64,000 bases of DNA from Papilionanthe hookeriana x Papilionanthe teres (taxonomy: Eukaryota > Streptophyta > Magnoliopsida > Asparagales > Orchidaceae). This document shows positions 43,891 through 56,640 of the stretch, piece after piece; positions within the stretch are counted from its first letter, which is position 1; every line of letters starts with the position of its first letter. Location of the stretch: NCBI GenBank assembly GCA_022702705.1, contig CM040429.1, positions 110,957,943 to 111,021,942 of the forward strand, written 5' to 3'. Under the pieces are notes generated by a model, which was not told where the DNA came from, did not search any database, and saw nothing but the letters and a program-made list of their open reading frames with translations. Both the position numbers and the translations under genes were made by a program.

Positions 43891-45563
43891 TAAAAATCTT
43901 TCCGAATGATCTCATGTTTTGAATGTCGGCCGTCAAATAATATATATAAGTTTATTATTTACATGTCAATAATTGATGAATGTGAAATCAAGATAAATTT
44001 GAAGGGAGATACAAATCGAGATCGATGAGTAATTTTAATTAAAGTTAAAATATAATTTACTTAATTTAGAATTAATATTTAGTAAGATATTAATGTATAA
44101 CAACAATTAAGGTTAAAGAACATTTGAACCTAAGGTTGGAGATTTAAATAGTCTGTGAGACGAGCAAGCAAGATTGAGGTGAGTAATTATGTTTTTAAGT
44201 TGCAGTAGTATTTCTTGTTTTTAAATATATCATTGCTTACAAGTCTTTCACTATTATGCCTAATGTCAATGTAATTAAACTATATGCAATTTTTCATATT
44301 GATGGACATGAAATATGCATATTAAAATTATTGTATAAATAGGTTCATTATAGTTATTTTAAGAAGATGACACCTTACTATATGACACGTAAATTCTAGT
44401 ATGTGCGCATAAATTCATGTATTTCACAACATATAATTTTAACAAGAGTGCAATTATTCATTAGTAGAAAAATGTAAATTGTTTCATAGGAAAAGAATGT
44501 ATGTTATGAAGATTGAAATAGCTTATATATGGATGTTTGTATATGCATGCTAAAAGGAGTTCACCCCTTATAGTATACGTAAGGGACGTCAGTGTACCCA
44601 TATATATAGATATTATCCTACCAACTCAAACAATCGTAATGTTTAGATCATTAACTGTTATGCTAACAGGAGAATATCAGCTGGGGGCGGGTAGGGAAAT
44701 TTTCACCTCAAAGAATCTTGTAAAGTAGATAACGAACCACAATACTGACGCGAAAAGATCAAGCAAGGGGTTTATTAGGTCATATTTTGACGATGCTTCT
44801 GAGACAGATGTGAATATTAGGAATATGAAATAAAAGTAAAATCAAACTTATTACATATAAGATTTTTTTATTATTTTAACTAAGTCATGAAATATAAATA
44901 AAATATAAATGTTCAGCATGGATTTATTTATTTTCTATGATTACTCTTTGGTTATCTTTAGATAACTCAATATATTGTTTTAATATTTATTTTAAGTTTT
45001 AAGCTTTTGAATAAGATGAATAGAGGAGGAGCTAATGTGTATGGGAGGCAAGAACAGCAATTGAAAGATAAAACTGTTACTGATAGAATTAGAATATTAG
45101 AGAATTTAATTCCACTGTTCATTCCCGTCTTGGTAAATTCCAAGCCCCGGGTCGATTCATGACACATAACCCATAATGGAAACATTCTTAGGCTCCTAAG
45201 TTCTAACTGAATTAAATTATACATTAAGCAAATCGTGATCAAGTACTCGGAGGTATCTACGAGAATGACTAACTAATGCAGATATAAATGAAATGTCGGA
45301 TTAAATGAGTCTGCATGAAAATAAGAAAAATGAATAAAAAAGGCTAAATTAAACTTGTAAGAAATGAAACTTAAACCTAACCGAAAGGAAAATAATGTAG
45401 TCTTGTTATGAAAGAACAGATTGCAAAAGTTTTGTTAGCTACAAATAAAATATAAATCAATACTTTAATAGATTTTGCCAATAAAATGAATTTCTACAGA
45501 ACAAGTACATGAAATGTTTCACAAAATAAAATTAAAAATAAAAAAATAAAAGATAACTTTTAC
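43891..45563. other. AT-rich DNA next to the CSI3-like exon, no recognisable gene
   Basis: No ORF has family motifs. If the CSI3-like gene continues leftwards, this is intron: the donor at 45562-45563 opens it. I searched the minus strand here by eye for the next expected CSI exon and did not find it. Confidence 0.55.
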
Positions 45564-48500
45564 CTGTGAATTGGTAACATAGCCTTCCAGCTTATCTGAG
45601 ATTGCCTCAACCCCCCTTGCTTCGAAAAAGGTAATTCTGCTTTTTGCGTGGTAAGAGACAATTATTAAAAGTAACCACAAAGAAACTGCGCCTGCCAAAG
45701 TAGCAGTAGGATCAGGGGCACTCAAATCATCTAGATTATGATGAATTGAGTTCCTCTCAGCAAAACTTTTTAATGGTTGCACATCAGTTCCTGGATATTT
45801 AAAATTTGAGCTATGTTTCATCATATCTACCAATGCATAAATGAGATCACTTAGAAGCCCAGATGCTTCAAGTGCACTCAATGTCTGCTGTTTGTGGACT
45901 TTACCGGCACAAAGTAGAAGGGAAGCCCCACCTATCCTAACTTCTATATTGGATGACCTCAAAATTCTATTGGAAAGAGAAGTGATACTTCCCAATCTTC
46001 CCACCAAAAGATTGCCGAGTACAACAGATTGATCTCGACATAACCTAGAAAGAACTAAAATTGCCTTGTCCTGCACAGAGGAGCCTCCACTGGCTAAGCA
46101 ATTGACCAATGGTTCTATGATGACTGGTACGTTAGAAAGGACAAACCATAGAGGATATCTATATTTAACACAATGCTTTGTCTTAGCCAACAATACTAAC
46201 GCATCTAAGGAATCAGAAAAATTAACCCCATCTATGTCCATGCAAGTTAATGATTCAGCAAGTGTAAGAAGAACAAACTGACACTCATTTTCTGTAAGAA
46301 CATCACCAACTGGGAAGTGGCTTAGCAATTGATTTAAAGCACATGAAGCATTCAACTTTCCAGCCAAAGAACCTTCACCCATAACTCTTGTCAAAGCTGA
46401 AACAATATCTTCCATGACAGCTTCTTGTGCAATTTGCGGATCAGAAAGAAGATTGGCTAAAGCACTAACAGCTGTTTCAGCGGACTGTATAGAGGATGTT
46501 TTTGCCATCTTTATTAGGGGTTTAAAATCACCTTCTGCTATATAGGACATCTTAGTCTTATTTGGAGAATTGGCTTTGCTGGGACGGGACAGTGCACCCA
46601 AAGCACGGGCTGACTGAGTAGCAACAACTTGAGTTTTGCTTGTCAAAAGCTTCATGCAAGGATGTACAATCTCATCTGTTGCAAGGCTGTCACATATGTC
46701 CTGTCGGCAACTAAACAAATCAGCAAGCACAGATGCAGCACACTCTTGGGTCTCTTCATTTGATGAGTTAAGAACTTCTACAAGACACGTGAGTCCTTTA
46801 TTAGCTGGAGCACCCTTCTGAACGAGGTCTTCATGAGATGACATGGTCAGCACATGACCCAGGACTGTGATAGCATGAGCCTTAGAACTAATTGAGTCGC
46901 TTAAGAGAAGGGCCAACAAATAATTGATTGTAGAAGTGTCAGCATGGCGTATTAACTTAATAAGTGTTTTTGCAGAAACTTCTTGGCCCTTCAGACCACC
47001 ATTTTTTAGAAGCGAAAGGAGCGCTGCCACTGCTCCAGCGCTCTCAACACATGCCCGGATGTCATCACTATGACAACACAAGTTCCAAAGGACATGAGCT
47101 GCATCTTCTCTTGCTTTATGAAACCCCATGTATAACAACTGAACAAGCGGTGGGATACCACCAGCAGCTGTAATGGCCCATTTGCTATCTTCCACTTGAT
47201 CTGTCAATATTGAAAGCAAGGCAACTGCATACTCCTGGTGTTGCTCAGTAGAAAGTCCTAAAAAAGATATCAACAGCTGAATACCCTCTCTCTTCCTAAG
47301 GGACTCCCAAATGTCAACAGGCTCACAACATAAGCTAGTCAAAGAAAGTATAAGTTGTTCCTGAACGTCAGCAGCAGCCAATGTTATCAGTCCGATGAGA
47401 ACTCTCTTAGCATCAGCATGTTCAAGCCTACTGGCAAGAAAAGGATTTCCATATAGGCTGGCGAGAGCCTCAAGTATGCGATCCTGAACAAGCTCATTAT
47501 CATGGGGTTTCAGAAGACCAATGAGAAGACCTTCAATATCAACTGGATCAAAAACTTCTTCACTAACCACAAAAACCATCAGTGCATAAGCAAGAGCTCC
47601 AATTATATCAGCCACTGGTGCAGCCAGACGAGGCGACTTGGCTAGCTCTCCAAGGTAAAGAATTAGAGAAGACATACTGCCACAGATATTTGCTAATGTG
47701 GTGACCGCATGTCTCTGCAACGCATGACCAGACTGCTCTTGCATACACTCCTTTGAAGGAGCTACAACAGCCCTAACTAGTATTGCTATGCCACCAGCAT
47801 CTACCAGAGACTTTTTGGCTACTATTGATTTGGAAGAAAGAGCTTCCAAAGCCTCAGCTGCACTGGCACGGACTGATATATCATTATTATGGCCTAGAAG
47901 ACAGAGAAGGGCACCCACTGCGCCAGCATCAATTACCTTGTGGATGCTATCTCCAAAGGCCAATATCAAGCGTGCCAAAAGAGAAGCAGCATTTGCTTGA
48001 GCAGCTGTGTTGTCAGATGACAGAAGGCCAGTAATAATGTCCACACCACCAGCCTCAAGCGTTGCCTTCCAGTATCCATCTTTAAAACCACAGAGGTTCC
48101 TCAATGCCCCAGTAACAAAGCCCAGAACAACCTTGTCTTGTTCTATATTTGGGTCAAGCAGATCCCAAAGTGTAGGCACAACACCCTCAGTGACAAATAT
48201 TTTCATGCCAATATGATCATCTGAGAGCCCACCTGAAGATACTTCAAATATGGCTTCAGCTGCAGCCTCCCTAGCCACGGAAGATTTGGACTTCAAAAGA
48301 GAGAGTAATGGAGGGATGCACCCACCCAAGAGAACCTTTAGATGCAACTCTTCCTCTTTGCAGAGGGCACTAAGTGTTGCAGCAACATTCGCCTTTGCTG
48401 TGGGTGTGCCATTTCTGAGCATGGAAATCAACAGTGGCATTGCCTGAGAATGTGAACCAATCATAGTCCTTGCCTCCTTTTGAGCCCGAGCAATAGACAG

Positions 48501-48627
48501 CAATTGAGCAGTTATCATTTCTTTCTCGGTTGGAGAGGACATGCTAGCATGAAGCTGTTCCAGGAGGAAGGCCACGGTGGCCATGGTAGATTCAGGACAA
48601 TCCATTGTATTCCCTCCATCAGAATCT
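45564..48627 (-). CDS. CSI3: CSI3-like cellulose synthase-interactive protein, large coding exon
   Basis: This host gene encodes an ARM-repeat scaffold that links cellulose synthase complexes to cortical microtubules at the plasma membrane. The 3064-nt exon supplies 1021 complete codons of tandem armadillo repeats, with units such as 'LLGGCIPPLLSLLKSKSSVAREAAAEAIFEVS', 'GGIPPLVQLLYMGFHKAREDAAHVLWNLCCHSDDIRACVESAGAVAALLSLLKNGG' in segments, and 'KLLTSKTQVVATQSARALGALSRP'. Sequence and start (MDCPESTMATVAFLLEQLHAS) resemble Arabidopsis CSI3 more than CSI1 as I recall them. It begins after an acceptor (AG at 48628-48629) and ends phase 0 at NSQ before a donor GTAAAA (45562-45563), the place where I recall the CSI3 exon ending. 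Full-length family members are about 2100 residues with a C-terminal C2 domain, so only the N-terminal half is present here. No frame break is seen. Confidence 0.93.
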
Positions 48628-48818
48628 CTAATAAGGAAGCAAACTTGTTTTAACAAAAAAATAAAATAAAATAAAAAATAAAAAATAGAACCACATGATG
48701 AAATGTTGTTGGACTTCGCACTTGCTTGGTAGAGACATGCTACAAGAGAAAGCTGAAACAATTTCCAAGTTAAAACAAAAAGAAAATAAAATAAAAAGGA
48801 TTTTACTTGCGCGCATAC
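48628..48818 (-). other. intron 191 bp in the CSI3-like coding region
   Basis: The donor GTATGC (48817-48818) and an acceptor after a T-rich tract (...CTTCCTTATTAG) bound this intron. Splicing joins AG of one exon to A of the next to form an Arg codon and keeps the frame. Confidence 0.75.
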
Positions 48819-48886
48819 CTAGATTTAGAAGATGAAGTTGATGATGAAGGAGAAACCAAGTCTCTAAGTTCACGAGCCTTCTGCAT
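48819..48886 (-). CDS. CSI3: CSI3-like protein, first coding exon
   Basis: A short exon starting at ATG 48884-48886 encodes MQKARELRDLVSPSSSTSSSKS plus two bases of the next codon. It is serine-rich, like the variable N-termini of the CSI family. With the large exon the coding length is 3132 nt, exactly 1044 codons, to the last visible donor. The alternative start is the Met of MDCPEST inside the large exon. I prefer this upstream ATG because splice phase and frame agree. Confidence 0.65.
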
Positions 48887-48958
48887 GAACACTAATGACT
48901 AATTCTGCCCTAATTTCCACCTTACGTATCTACGCCTCAATTAAGAGCAACGTCTCGT
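48887..48958 (-). other. CSI3-like 5' UTR part of the first coding exon
   Basis: This is 72 nt upstream of the ATG, preceded by a plausible acceptor (TTTTGTTGTGCAG, AG at 48959-48960). Confidence 0.45.
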
Positions 48959-49065
48959 CTGCACAACAAAATCTAATTCCTCAATACGCAAAAGAATAAT
49001 TCTGATATTTGAACAAAAAATGAAGGCACGGATAAGGCTCAACAATCATAGATAGAGATCACCAA

Positions 49066-49123
49066 ATCAAGGATGCCAGCCGGAAAGAAGCTTCATCAAG
49101 GATGCCAGCCGGAAAGAAGCTTC
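49066..49123. repeat. 29-bp perfect tandem duplication
   Basis: Two identical 29-bp copies beginning ATCAAGGATGCCAGCCGG occupy 49066-49094 and 49095-49123, in the predicted 5' UTR intron of the CSI3-like gene. Confidence 0.93.
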
Positions 49124-49170
49124 ATTAAGTACTGAGACAAGAATACATTAATGAAACAAAGAAAATTTAC

Positions 49171-49276
49171 CTAACGAAAGGTAAAAGGCGAGAGCTCGAG
49201 GAAGCACGCCAATCAGCACGAAAAGAGTAGCCCTCTATACGAAAAGTTCGAGTGAAAAAACCTCAGTAAGCGAAAC
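49171..49276 (-). other. possible CSI3-like noncoding exon 2
   Basis: The segment is bounded by an acceptor (TTCTGCAG, AG at 49277-49278) and a donor GTAAAT (49169-49170) on the minus strand. It is a prediction from splice motifs only. Confidence 0.35.
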
Positions 49277-49596
49277 CTGCAGAATGATAGCCCAAAAGAA
49301 CACAATTCTCAACCGATCTTATTCCCCCCGCCGTGCAAGCGCAATTGACGCATAAGAGATTTCGAGGCCTAGGACTTAATACAACTTATTTTGAGCTAAT
49401 GTTCCTTGTTAGAAATTCTTGAACTCACAATAAAATAAGCTGAAGGGGGGCACATGTAGATCGGAGTCCATTTAGGTGTTGATAGCAGTATACTGAACTT
49501 GAATTGAGTCAAAGAAGAAGCATTCACTCAGAAGATGCTAAAAACCCCTAAAGAAGGGATTCAACAATCGAATCCAGCACAGCATTTTTAAATTAC

Positions 49597-49900
49597 CTCG
49601 GCAATACAAGCGTGGGCCGAGAAGAGAAGAGAAGGCAGCTGCTTGCAGCTTTTAGCTCCAAAGTCCTCGGCCCGATTTTCTAATCATCAAACAATGCGGA
49701 GATATGAAGAAAGAGACAGAGAGAGAGCTTGCAAGCGGAGGTCTTCTCTTGGCTTTCGCCTGCTGATTTCTTGGATTCCTTCCGTTGCGTTCCTCGCTAG
49801 ACTTCGTTGTTTCCCCGCCGAAATTAGCGCTGCTACCCCCCACAGAGCCGGACAATGGGTATGGTCCCTTCTACGAACGAGAGAAAGAGAAATTTCAGCT
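49597..49900 (-). other. probable CSI3-like 5' UTR exon 1 and promoter-proximal region
   Basis: A GC-richer block carries a CTCTCTCTCTGTCTCTTTCTTC tract on the minus strand (about 49699-49720), typical of plant leaders. It ends at a donor-like GTAATT (49595-49596). ORFs here on both strands are short, overlapping and unrecognised, which fits untranslated leader. The transcription start is not defined. Confidence 0.4.
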
Positions 49901-51741
49901 AGAAATAATGAATTGTGAGGAGCCTATGTGCGTTAACATTGACGCTACGAGGGGGAACAAGGGGTGGCCTATGTACGATGCCAGAAAGAACAATGAAGAC
50001 GGGTTTTCTCCGTTTCAAACAATGAAAATAGCACATCTCCCATTGCCAAATTCCTCGCCTTGGTAATCCCCTGCTTCTCTATGCTCTGATTGCCGATCTC
50101 CCTACGAGGTTTAACTGTGGAGCATCGAGTTTTTACTCCGAAGACTAGCAGAAAAAATCAAAGGGAGAGAAGGATAAACAGTAAGCTCTATTATTTTTCT
50201 TTATTGCTCAAAAGTAAGATCTATTATTTTTTTTATTGCTTGAAAGTAAGTGTTAAGATAAATTATTTTATTTCCTTTAAGTTTGTCCACTCAACATTAT
50301 TTATGGATAGAGTTGAGATTTCCCTTGCATGTGATGCAAAGCTTGGGGTTTAGTTTGCTCAAAATAAAGTACGATCTAAATGTTTGGAGGTATTGTTGAT
50401 TGTAATGTATTTGAAATACTTTATGATTGTTTGGTTTATTCTAAAATGAATGTGAAATTTCATATATTTTTGTTTGGTTTGAAATAGATTGAAAATAATG
50501 TAACAATTTATTTAGGAGGCGATGAGTAGGTGCCAACAGTTTGTCGATAGCATTTTATAGTATAACTCAAATTCAGTCGAATCAGCTGAATTCTAAATTC
50601 AGTTAAAATGAACTTAGGAGTGAACTTTAAATTTATTGAAACTTTATATTGTACTTATATTTCTTCATATCAAATACATAAATTTCCTCAAATTCATGTT
50701 AATGAATTATAGCATACCAGAAATTCTTCTAACCATACAGCCCCTTAGTAAAGTCATCATGAAAGAGCGGTGTTAACTTATCTCCTTGATTGCATTAAAT
50801 GTGCATTAAGACTATAGTATGACAAGTCCCGCTCGAAGCTACCTAACTCAACCAAGACTGATTGAATCTATATAAATCATTATATTTAGGTTTCAAAAAA
50901 TTTCGGGCTTAGTGTGCCAACTAAAATGAAAAATTTGTCAAAAAGAAAGCAAGAAGGCAAACCTATTAGCCAAACCCGAGGCGCACTTTTCATGTTTGAG
51001 TTCAGGACAAGCAGACTTTCCTTTTGGGTTCACTAAGAGCTTGCCCAGTCCAATTTTAAAGTTTCTTCCTACCAAGAATAGGACTCACATGATGACTAAG
51101 AAAAAGAATATCCATCGAGCTTATGGAAGAACACGTCCAAAGTCATCCTAAGACTCACCCGATCTGTTTATTTGTTTGCACCTAAGAAAGACTATTAGGC
51201 CTTCAAGGAGACCCATCAACTCTCCTACACATTTAATCACAATCTTGATTCTATGCTCATGATACTTGCTTTAATTTTTACTATATCGATCATTTATTAG
51301 ATGTGCAACTCATTATCTAGCGTTCTTTGTAGCACAAGAGTCACAAAATACATGGTTTTAAATTAGGAATTATCGTGGATCAAATGTTCTTTATAGTTCT
51401 AAATTTTTTACAGTAATGGATCTAGTTTTTGCTTCTATATTATGTATACTTGAGCATTATAGTAATTTTTTCTCTGCTCACATCACTTCTTCTTTACAAA
51501 ATAAAGGGATAGCAACATTTCTTGACCCCATACATAATTACGATAAAAAATAACTAAAAAATGGGTAAGAAGACTTTAGGAGTCTACTCTCACATAAATT
51601 TTATAGCTATTTTATCCTTTTATACATCCCAAGCTAAGAATTCTACTCCAATAGCTTCATTTAAAGTTCTTTAAGAACCCAAGATGATGGCTAATCAAAA
51701 ACTACCATAAATATGGTTGTTATCCCTTTGTACATTCCAAG
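49901..51741. other. upstream intergenic region, no recognisable gene
   Basis: This would hold the CSI3-like promoter near its left end. Beyond that I see AT-rich sequence with no ORF carrying family motifs. Confidence 0.5.
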
Positions 51742-51746
51742 AGTTC
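51742..51746. repeat. target-site duplication, left copy
   Basis: AGTTC matches 53345-53349 and directly precedes the TGAT terminus of the LTR. Confidence 0.82.
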
Positions 51747-53344
51747 TGATCGCTGAAAAATTTATTAAGAAATTCATACCTATTTTTGATAAAATTGCAC
51801 TTTAAAGAAGGGTATTTTCTTTATTTTGTTGCAGGAATGAATAATTTAGGTGATAAAAGCAAAAATCATAAAAAGGAGCGAATTTGGAGCAAAATCATGC
51901 AATTTAGGCTGAGTCGCCGACGGCGAGATCGAGCTCGCCGACGGCGAGGTTACAAGAAGAAAATTCGAAGAATTTATAAATGTCTCGCTGACAATGAGCC
52001 TGAGCTCACTGACAACGAGCTAGAGCGGCTTGAAGATCTTCTAAGCTCTCGCCGACAACTGAGAGTAGTTCGTCGCCGACGGCGAGGTAGTTCAAAATGG
52101 CACAAATACATCGAACCCTGACACTTTTGAAGAGATGCTTACACACCTCTTGGACCTTTGCTCACCTCTATATATAGAGGCCGAAAATCGCTCTTTTAGT
52201 GTGCGATCTTTTATGTTCTAAGTGCAATCTTTTAGTCCGAGTGTTAACTTTTGTGCAGTAGTGTGTCTTTTAGCGAGTCTTTAGTAAGTTTAGTGAGTAA
52301 TTAGTGAGTCGTGTCGGATCTGAAGGAAGAGTCAAAGGAACTACGATGGAGTCGTTTAGGGATAAATCTAGATAAGTATTTGTATTTATTGTTTTTAACT
52401 TTAAATGAAATCCATGCTTAGTTTAGTTCTCATGCATTCTCGAGTAGTTTATTAGTCTTTCTCCTCGTTTATGAAATTAAGTGACTTGATGAAATTAAAA
52501 TAGAGATACTTTTATATATATTAATAAATTGTGATAATTTTTACTTAAAACTTAATTTACTTTCAAACTCGCCATTTGATTTGTTAAAAGATGTTGGTTA
52601 TCAACTATAGTAAAAATTACATCCGATATTCTGGGAATTCAAAAGCCTTGGAAGGAGGGTGCAAATAAATAGGAAATAATATCATCGGCGTAGAATCGAG
52701 CATTTTAGTGTGACAGATTAAAATATTCAATTCGGTCCTATTGTTCGAGAGCTGAAGTGTAGATGTTAGCCACAAGGCGAGGGAACGTGGAGCTCGAAGT
52801 GGCAATCAGTATCCTCCCACTTAGCCAGCAGATTCAGTAATCAAACATAGGATTAGTCAATATTATTTACACTCTGACTAAAGCGGTAAAGAATAGGAAT
52901 GCTCCTATTTGTCACAATACCTTCAAATTATCTATTTAAATTCATTAATCACTTAAATTTCTAAACAAGGGGAAAGATACTTTTTCTGAATAGTTAAGAC
53001 TTATTTAGCAATTAGTTTAATTTCCTGCACTTTTCAATACGTATTAATTTTCTACTTAGTTAAGTTACCTAATTAAAATACTTAGTTTATTTTATTGCGC
53101 TCAAATTTAGAATTCCAAATTTTCGTATACTATTTTAAAAATTATTATTATTATTTTAAATTAGTTGTTATTTAATTTTCTCTTTCCCTCGTGGGATCGA
53201 TAACTGAGACTCCACTAGAGTCTCGTATTACTTGATACGATACGTATACTTGCGTAGCATCCACAACATAAACAATTACAATTCTATAAATATAAATAGC
53301 GGGGTCAAGTTTTTGGCGTCGTTACAATTAAATTAAAAATATCA
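51747..53344 (+). mobile_element. Athila-like solo LTR with internal PBS-like motif
   Basis: A 1598-bp segment has TGAT...ATCA termini and a perfect 5-bp duplication. Its 3' part has the Athila-type phrase 'CTCGTGGGATCGATAAC...CTCCACTAG...TACTTG.TACG.TACGTATACTTGCG' (about 53190-53255), ending ...CAAGTTTTTGGCGTCGTTAC. TGGCGYCGTTR is what normally follows an Athila LTR as the tRNA-Asp primer-binding site, yet here it lies 30 bp inside the terminus (53314-53330). It shares 'TTGCACTTTAA...TTGCAGG' with the LTR at 61684-63542. No internal genes are present. Confidence 0.8.
51913..52086. repeat. six copies of a 15-bp palindromic motif in the LTR
   Basis: CTCGCCGACGGCGAG (7-bp arms around one base) or near variants occur at 51913-51927, 51934-51948, 51984-51998, 52005-52019, 52048-52063 and 52072-52086. 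The first two and the last are nearly perfect, the others degenerate. They make an arginine-rich ORF on the + strand that I do not regard as a gene. Confidence 0.85.
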
Positions 53345-53349
53345 AGTTC
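53345..53349. repeat. target-site duplication, right copy
   Basis: AGTTC is identical to 51742-51746. Confidence 0.82.
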
Positions 53350-56300
53350 ATGTTGAATAAGTTAAAGTTGTAGCAAATGCTCCAAGCCGGTAGGTGCTAA
53401 TATTTAGCATGAAGTTGTTAAGGTCTTTTTCTCCTTGGAACAATTTTGATTTATGGTGATTCTTAGGTGCTATGAGACTTTTCTTATATACTGCGCTCAT
53501 GGTTTGGTCCATTTAATTATGAATCGTAGATGTCTGGGTGTTGGTCTTTCTATCTTGGATGCCTAGTTTGGCACCTAAACGCTAGGTTTGGTGTCTAGAC
53601 ACAAACATGGTGCCTAACTATGCATGTAAATTAGTCAAGGCAAGATTGAGTAACCCAAGGCTTCAGCTGGAGCTTTATTAGTTAATAGAGTTGGAGCTCG
53701 GGCTCGAGCATAAGTCTATAAGTTCAAGCTGTCTTGTTTAACATAAAAGAGAGAAAGAAATATTAATTTAAGCTAGTGTTAAAATGACGAAAAATGAGTA
53801 ATTAGAAGATAAATAATAAAAAATCACTTAATAAAAAATATTTCTTAGCATTTTTAATAATTTAAAGATAAATTCTTCAATTTTAATATACTTTTAGTTT
53901 ATTTTATATTATTTTTTTAAAATAAGTCGACTCATGATCTAACAAGTCGGGTCGAGGCTACCTTAAGCTTAACTTGTCAACTCATTTAGCTCATTTCACT
54001 AGCCACTTATCGAGTTGAGCTCGAGTTGGCTCATGGGTCAGCTTAGCTCACTTAGTTACAGCTCTATGCCCAACATTAAATTCTCTTCAAATTGTGCTAA
54101 TTTTCTCCATATTTTCTCAAACGATTGTTTGAACTAAATGCATGCAACTTCTTCCATTTTCTTTAAAATCTTCTACTCAAAGTTTAAATTTAAGGGATAA
54201 TTACATACATAGCACCAGAACCATTGCTACCCTCTTTTCATCAAATTTTCAAATTCCCACTCAACTATCAAAATTCATGCTATACCCCAAACCCATATTT
54301 TTCATTTCTATCAAATTTTCAATGTTTTGATATAACACGACATCGAATCGGTAGTTCAAAAATATGATATGGGTATTAGATTTTGTAAAGAACAATGTTT
54401 CAGGTGCTATTTATGTGATTATCCCTAAGTTTAAATCATCAGCATAGCTAATTCAAAAAATCATTTGCAAAAAAGTACAAAATTGTCAATCTTTTTAAGT
54501 TTTAAAATGTGTGTATGTGTGTTTGTGCGGAGTATCTTGGTCAACCTTTGTAGTGTTAATTAAAGTGGTATTTAGATGAGAATAAATAACATAGAACTAT
54601 CTAAATATTCCTTACAAACATATAAACATTTTACCAAAGAGAAATCATAAGAAAATTTATATCAAGAAATAAAATGAATCATTAAACTCACAAAAGTTTA
54701 GTGAGAAATAATAGTTACTAAATCATACCTTTAGAAGAAGCACAAAGCTAATCACTATTTCGAGTTCTCCACTCAAATTTCAAAATTATTCACACTAAAC
54801 GTCCCTTCAGTCATTCCATCAAGCTTTAAATAGAGTTTAAAACATATAAATACATTTAAAGACATAAATATAGAGGGAATGACCCTTGGAATTAATTATA
54901 AAGTACCTAAACCATATAACCACCCACTACCTTCACATGTGGCCAACCATAACCACTCTATAACCATGTGGTTGGCCCTCACATCACTCCACACTTGTTT
55001 CGACGCACTCAATATCACCTAGATGTCCTCCAAAGAACACATATCAACTTAAATCAATAAAATATAAGATTCTACACATACATACAATAGAATATAACTC
55101 AATAGACTCCACACAAAATATACACTTAAAAGTAACATAATTTTTCATGCATTCATTTTGGTTTGGCTTCTTGTAATTAGGCATCTTGATTGTGTGTAGT
55201 TTCTCTTGGATTGATCTCTAATAGTAGGCCCACATCATGGGCTAGCTTATGGGGCCCACCTTTGAGCCATCATGATGTTCCACATCACTCAGTGTCTATT
55301 GGGGAGTATGAGTAGGAGTTTGTGTCAAGAGTATAAAAATTATGCAAAGGAAGGAGAGAAGGAAAAAGGTTCTAAGGAAAAGAGAGGAGAAAAAATATTC
55401 AATCTCAAAATAATTAATCTAATTCCATCTTTCCATCTTTAGCCTAACATTTATGTTTTAATTCTTTTTTTTTTTCATAGTATGTATGAACTAAGTCCTT
55501 TTTTCTCTAAATTTGTGTTTACCCTAAAAAAATTATAATATGTTTGATATAATTAAACATATTATTGTGTTCAACTCTAAACTTTATTTAAGTATATTTT
55601 AGCTAAGCATAGTTTAAATAAAAAACTATAATCTAATTAGCTAAGCGTAGTGGAATGGTAAGCTGGATAATAAATTTTCTAAAAACATAGGCATATGGTT
55701 TTTGGATAAATGTAATCTTTTGAGGAATATAATTAATTAAATTATTTTCATTAATTACGATAGAAATATCTCTAATTAATAGTATGATGATTCAATGCTC
55801 TTAACTCTCAATAGAGATTAAGAGATAGATTAGTCATTAATTGGCAACTAGCCATTGGAAAGCTTTACACATAATTTCATAAAGGATTTAGGTAATCATA
55901 AATTTAGATAACTTCTTCATTTTTAATGGTTAAATTTCATTCTACAAAGCTTCTACCTCTATTTAGATTAATTAAATAGAGCATAGTTTAAAAAACAGTT
56001 GACAATTAACTAAATCAAATTTAGTACTCGATCCTCATGAGAATGATATGCTATTTTATTATTTTATGACTTAAAAAGAAACAAGCACATTATAATTTAT
56101 CATTGTTGAGGATCAACGACCAAATTTAGTTAAGTTAATATTAGTTTTAAAATAGAATTCAATTCAACTTTTTTGTGGAATTTGTGGTGTTAATTATCTT
56201 ATTTGTTATTACTATTCAAAAGTTTCATTATATTGCTTAGTTTTTTTTATGATGGTTTAGTTAAATTTTGTACTATAAATCCTTATGTGTAGCGCCACAA

Positions 56301-56640
56301 CACAAACTTGCTATTGTTGTAGTGTTGATTATGTAGATGAACAACATTGACATCTTGCTTTGTTTTGCTCCCTGTAATTATTCTCTATGTTGTTTATTAT
56401 GTTATTTAGTTTTTATTATATTGCCGACTATTGTGATTGTTTGTATTATATTGTCATTACTAGTGTTATAGGGTTGTTATATACATAATAAATAATTATG
56501 AACTTGTGTGTTTAGACCTAAGAAGTAAAAATTGTATAAAAAAATAGAAAGACTAAAAATCAAATGAAAAATATGGAAAAACCACCAACAAAAATCTACA
56601 ACCTATATAACTTAAGAATTTACCCAATCATTCAGTAGAT
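53350..56640. other. AT-rich stretch, no recognisable gene
   Basis: No conserved ORF. If the Athila relic to the right was once complete, its 5' LTR and leader should fall here, but I could not find termini or a PBS. A TATAAAA-containing purine-rich block near 55335-55390 might be part of an LTR. Confidence 0.4.

Noticed and set aside
45841..48447. Several plus-strand ORFs of 60-83 codons
   Set aside because: They are antisense shadows of the CSI3-like exon.
49643..50066. Plus-strand gene divergent from the CSI3-like gene
   Set aside because: Overlapping short ORFs in several frames, no family motif, and the block looks like a CT-rich plant leader on the minus strand.
51786..52121. 111-codon Arg-rich ORF
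   Set aside because: It is created by the repeated palindromic CGCCGACGGCGAG motifs of an LTR, with no independent evidence of coding.
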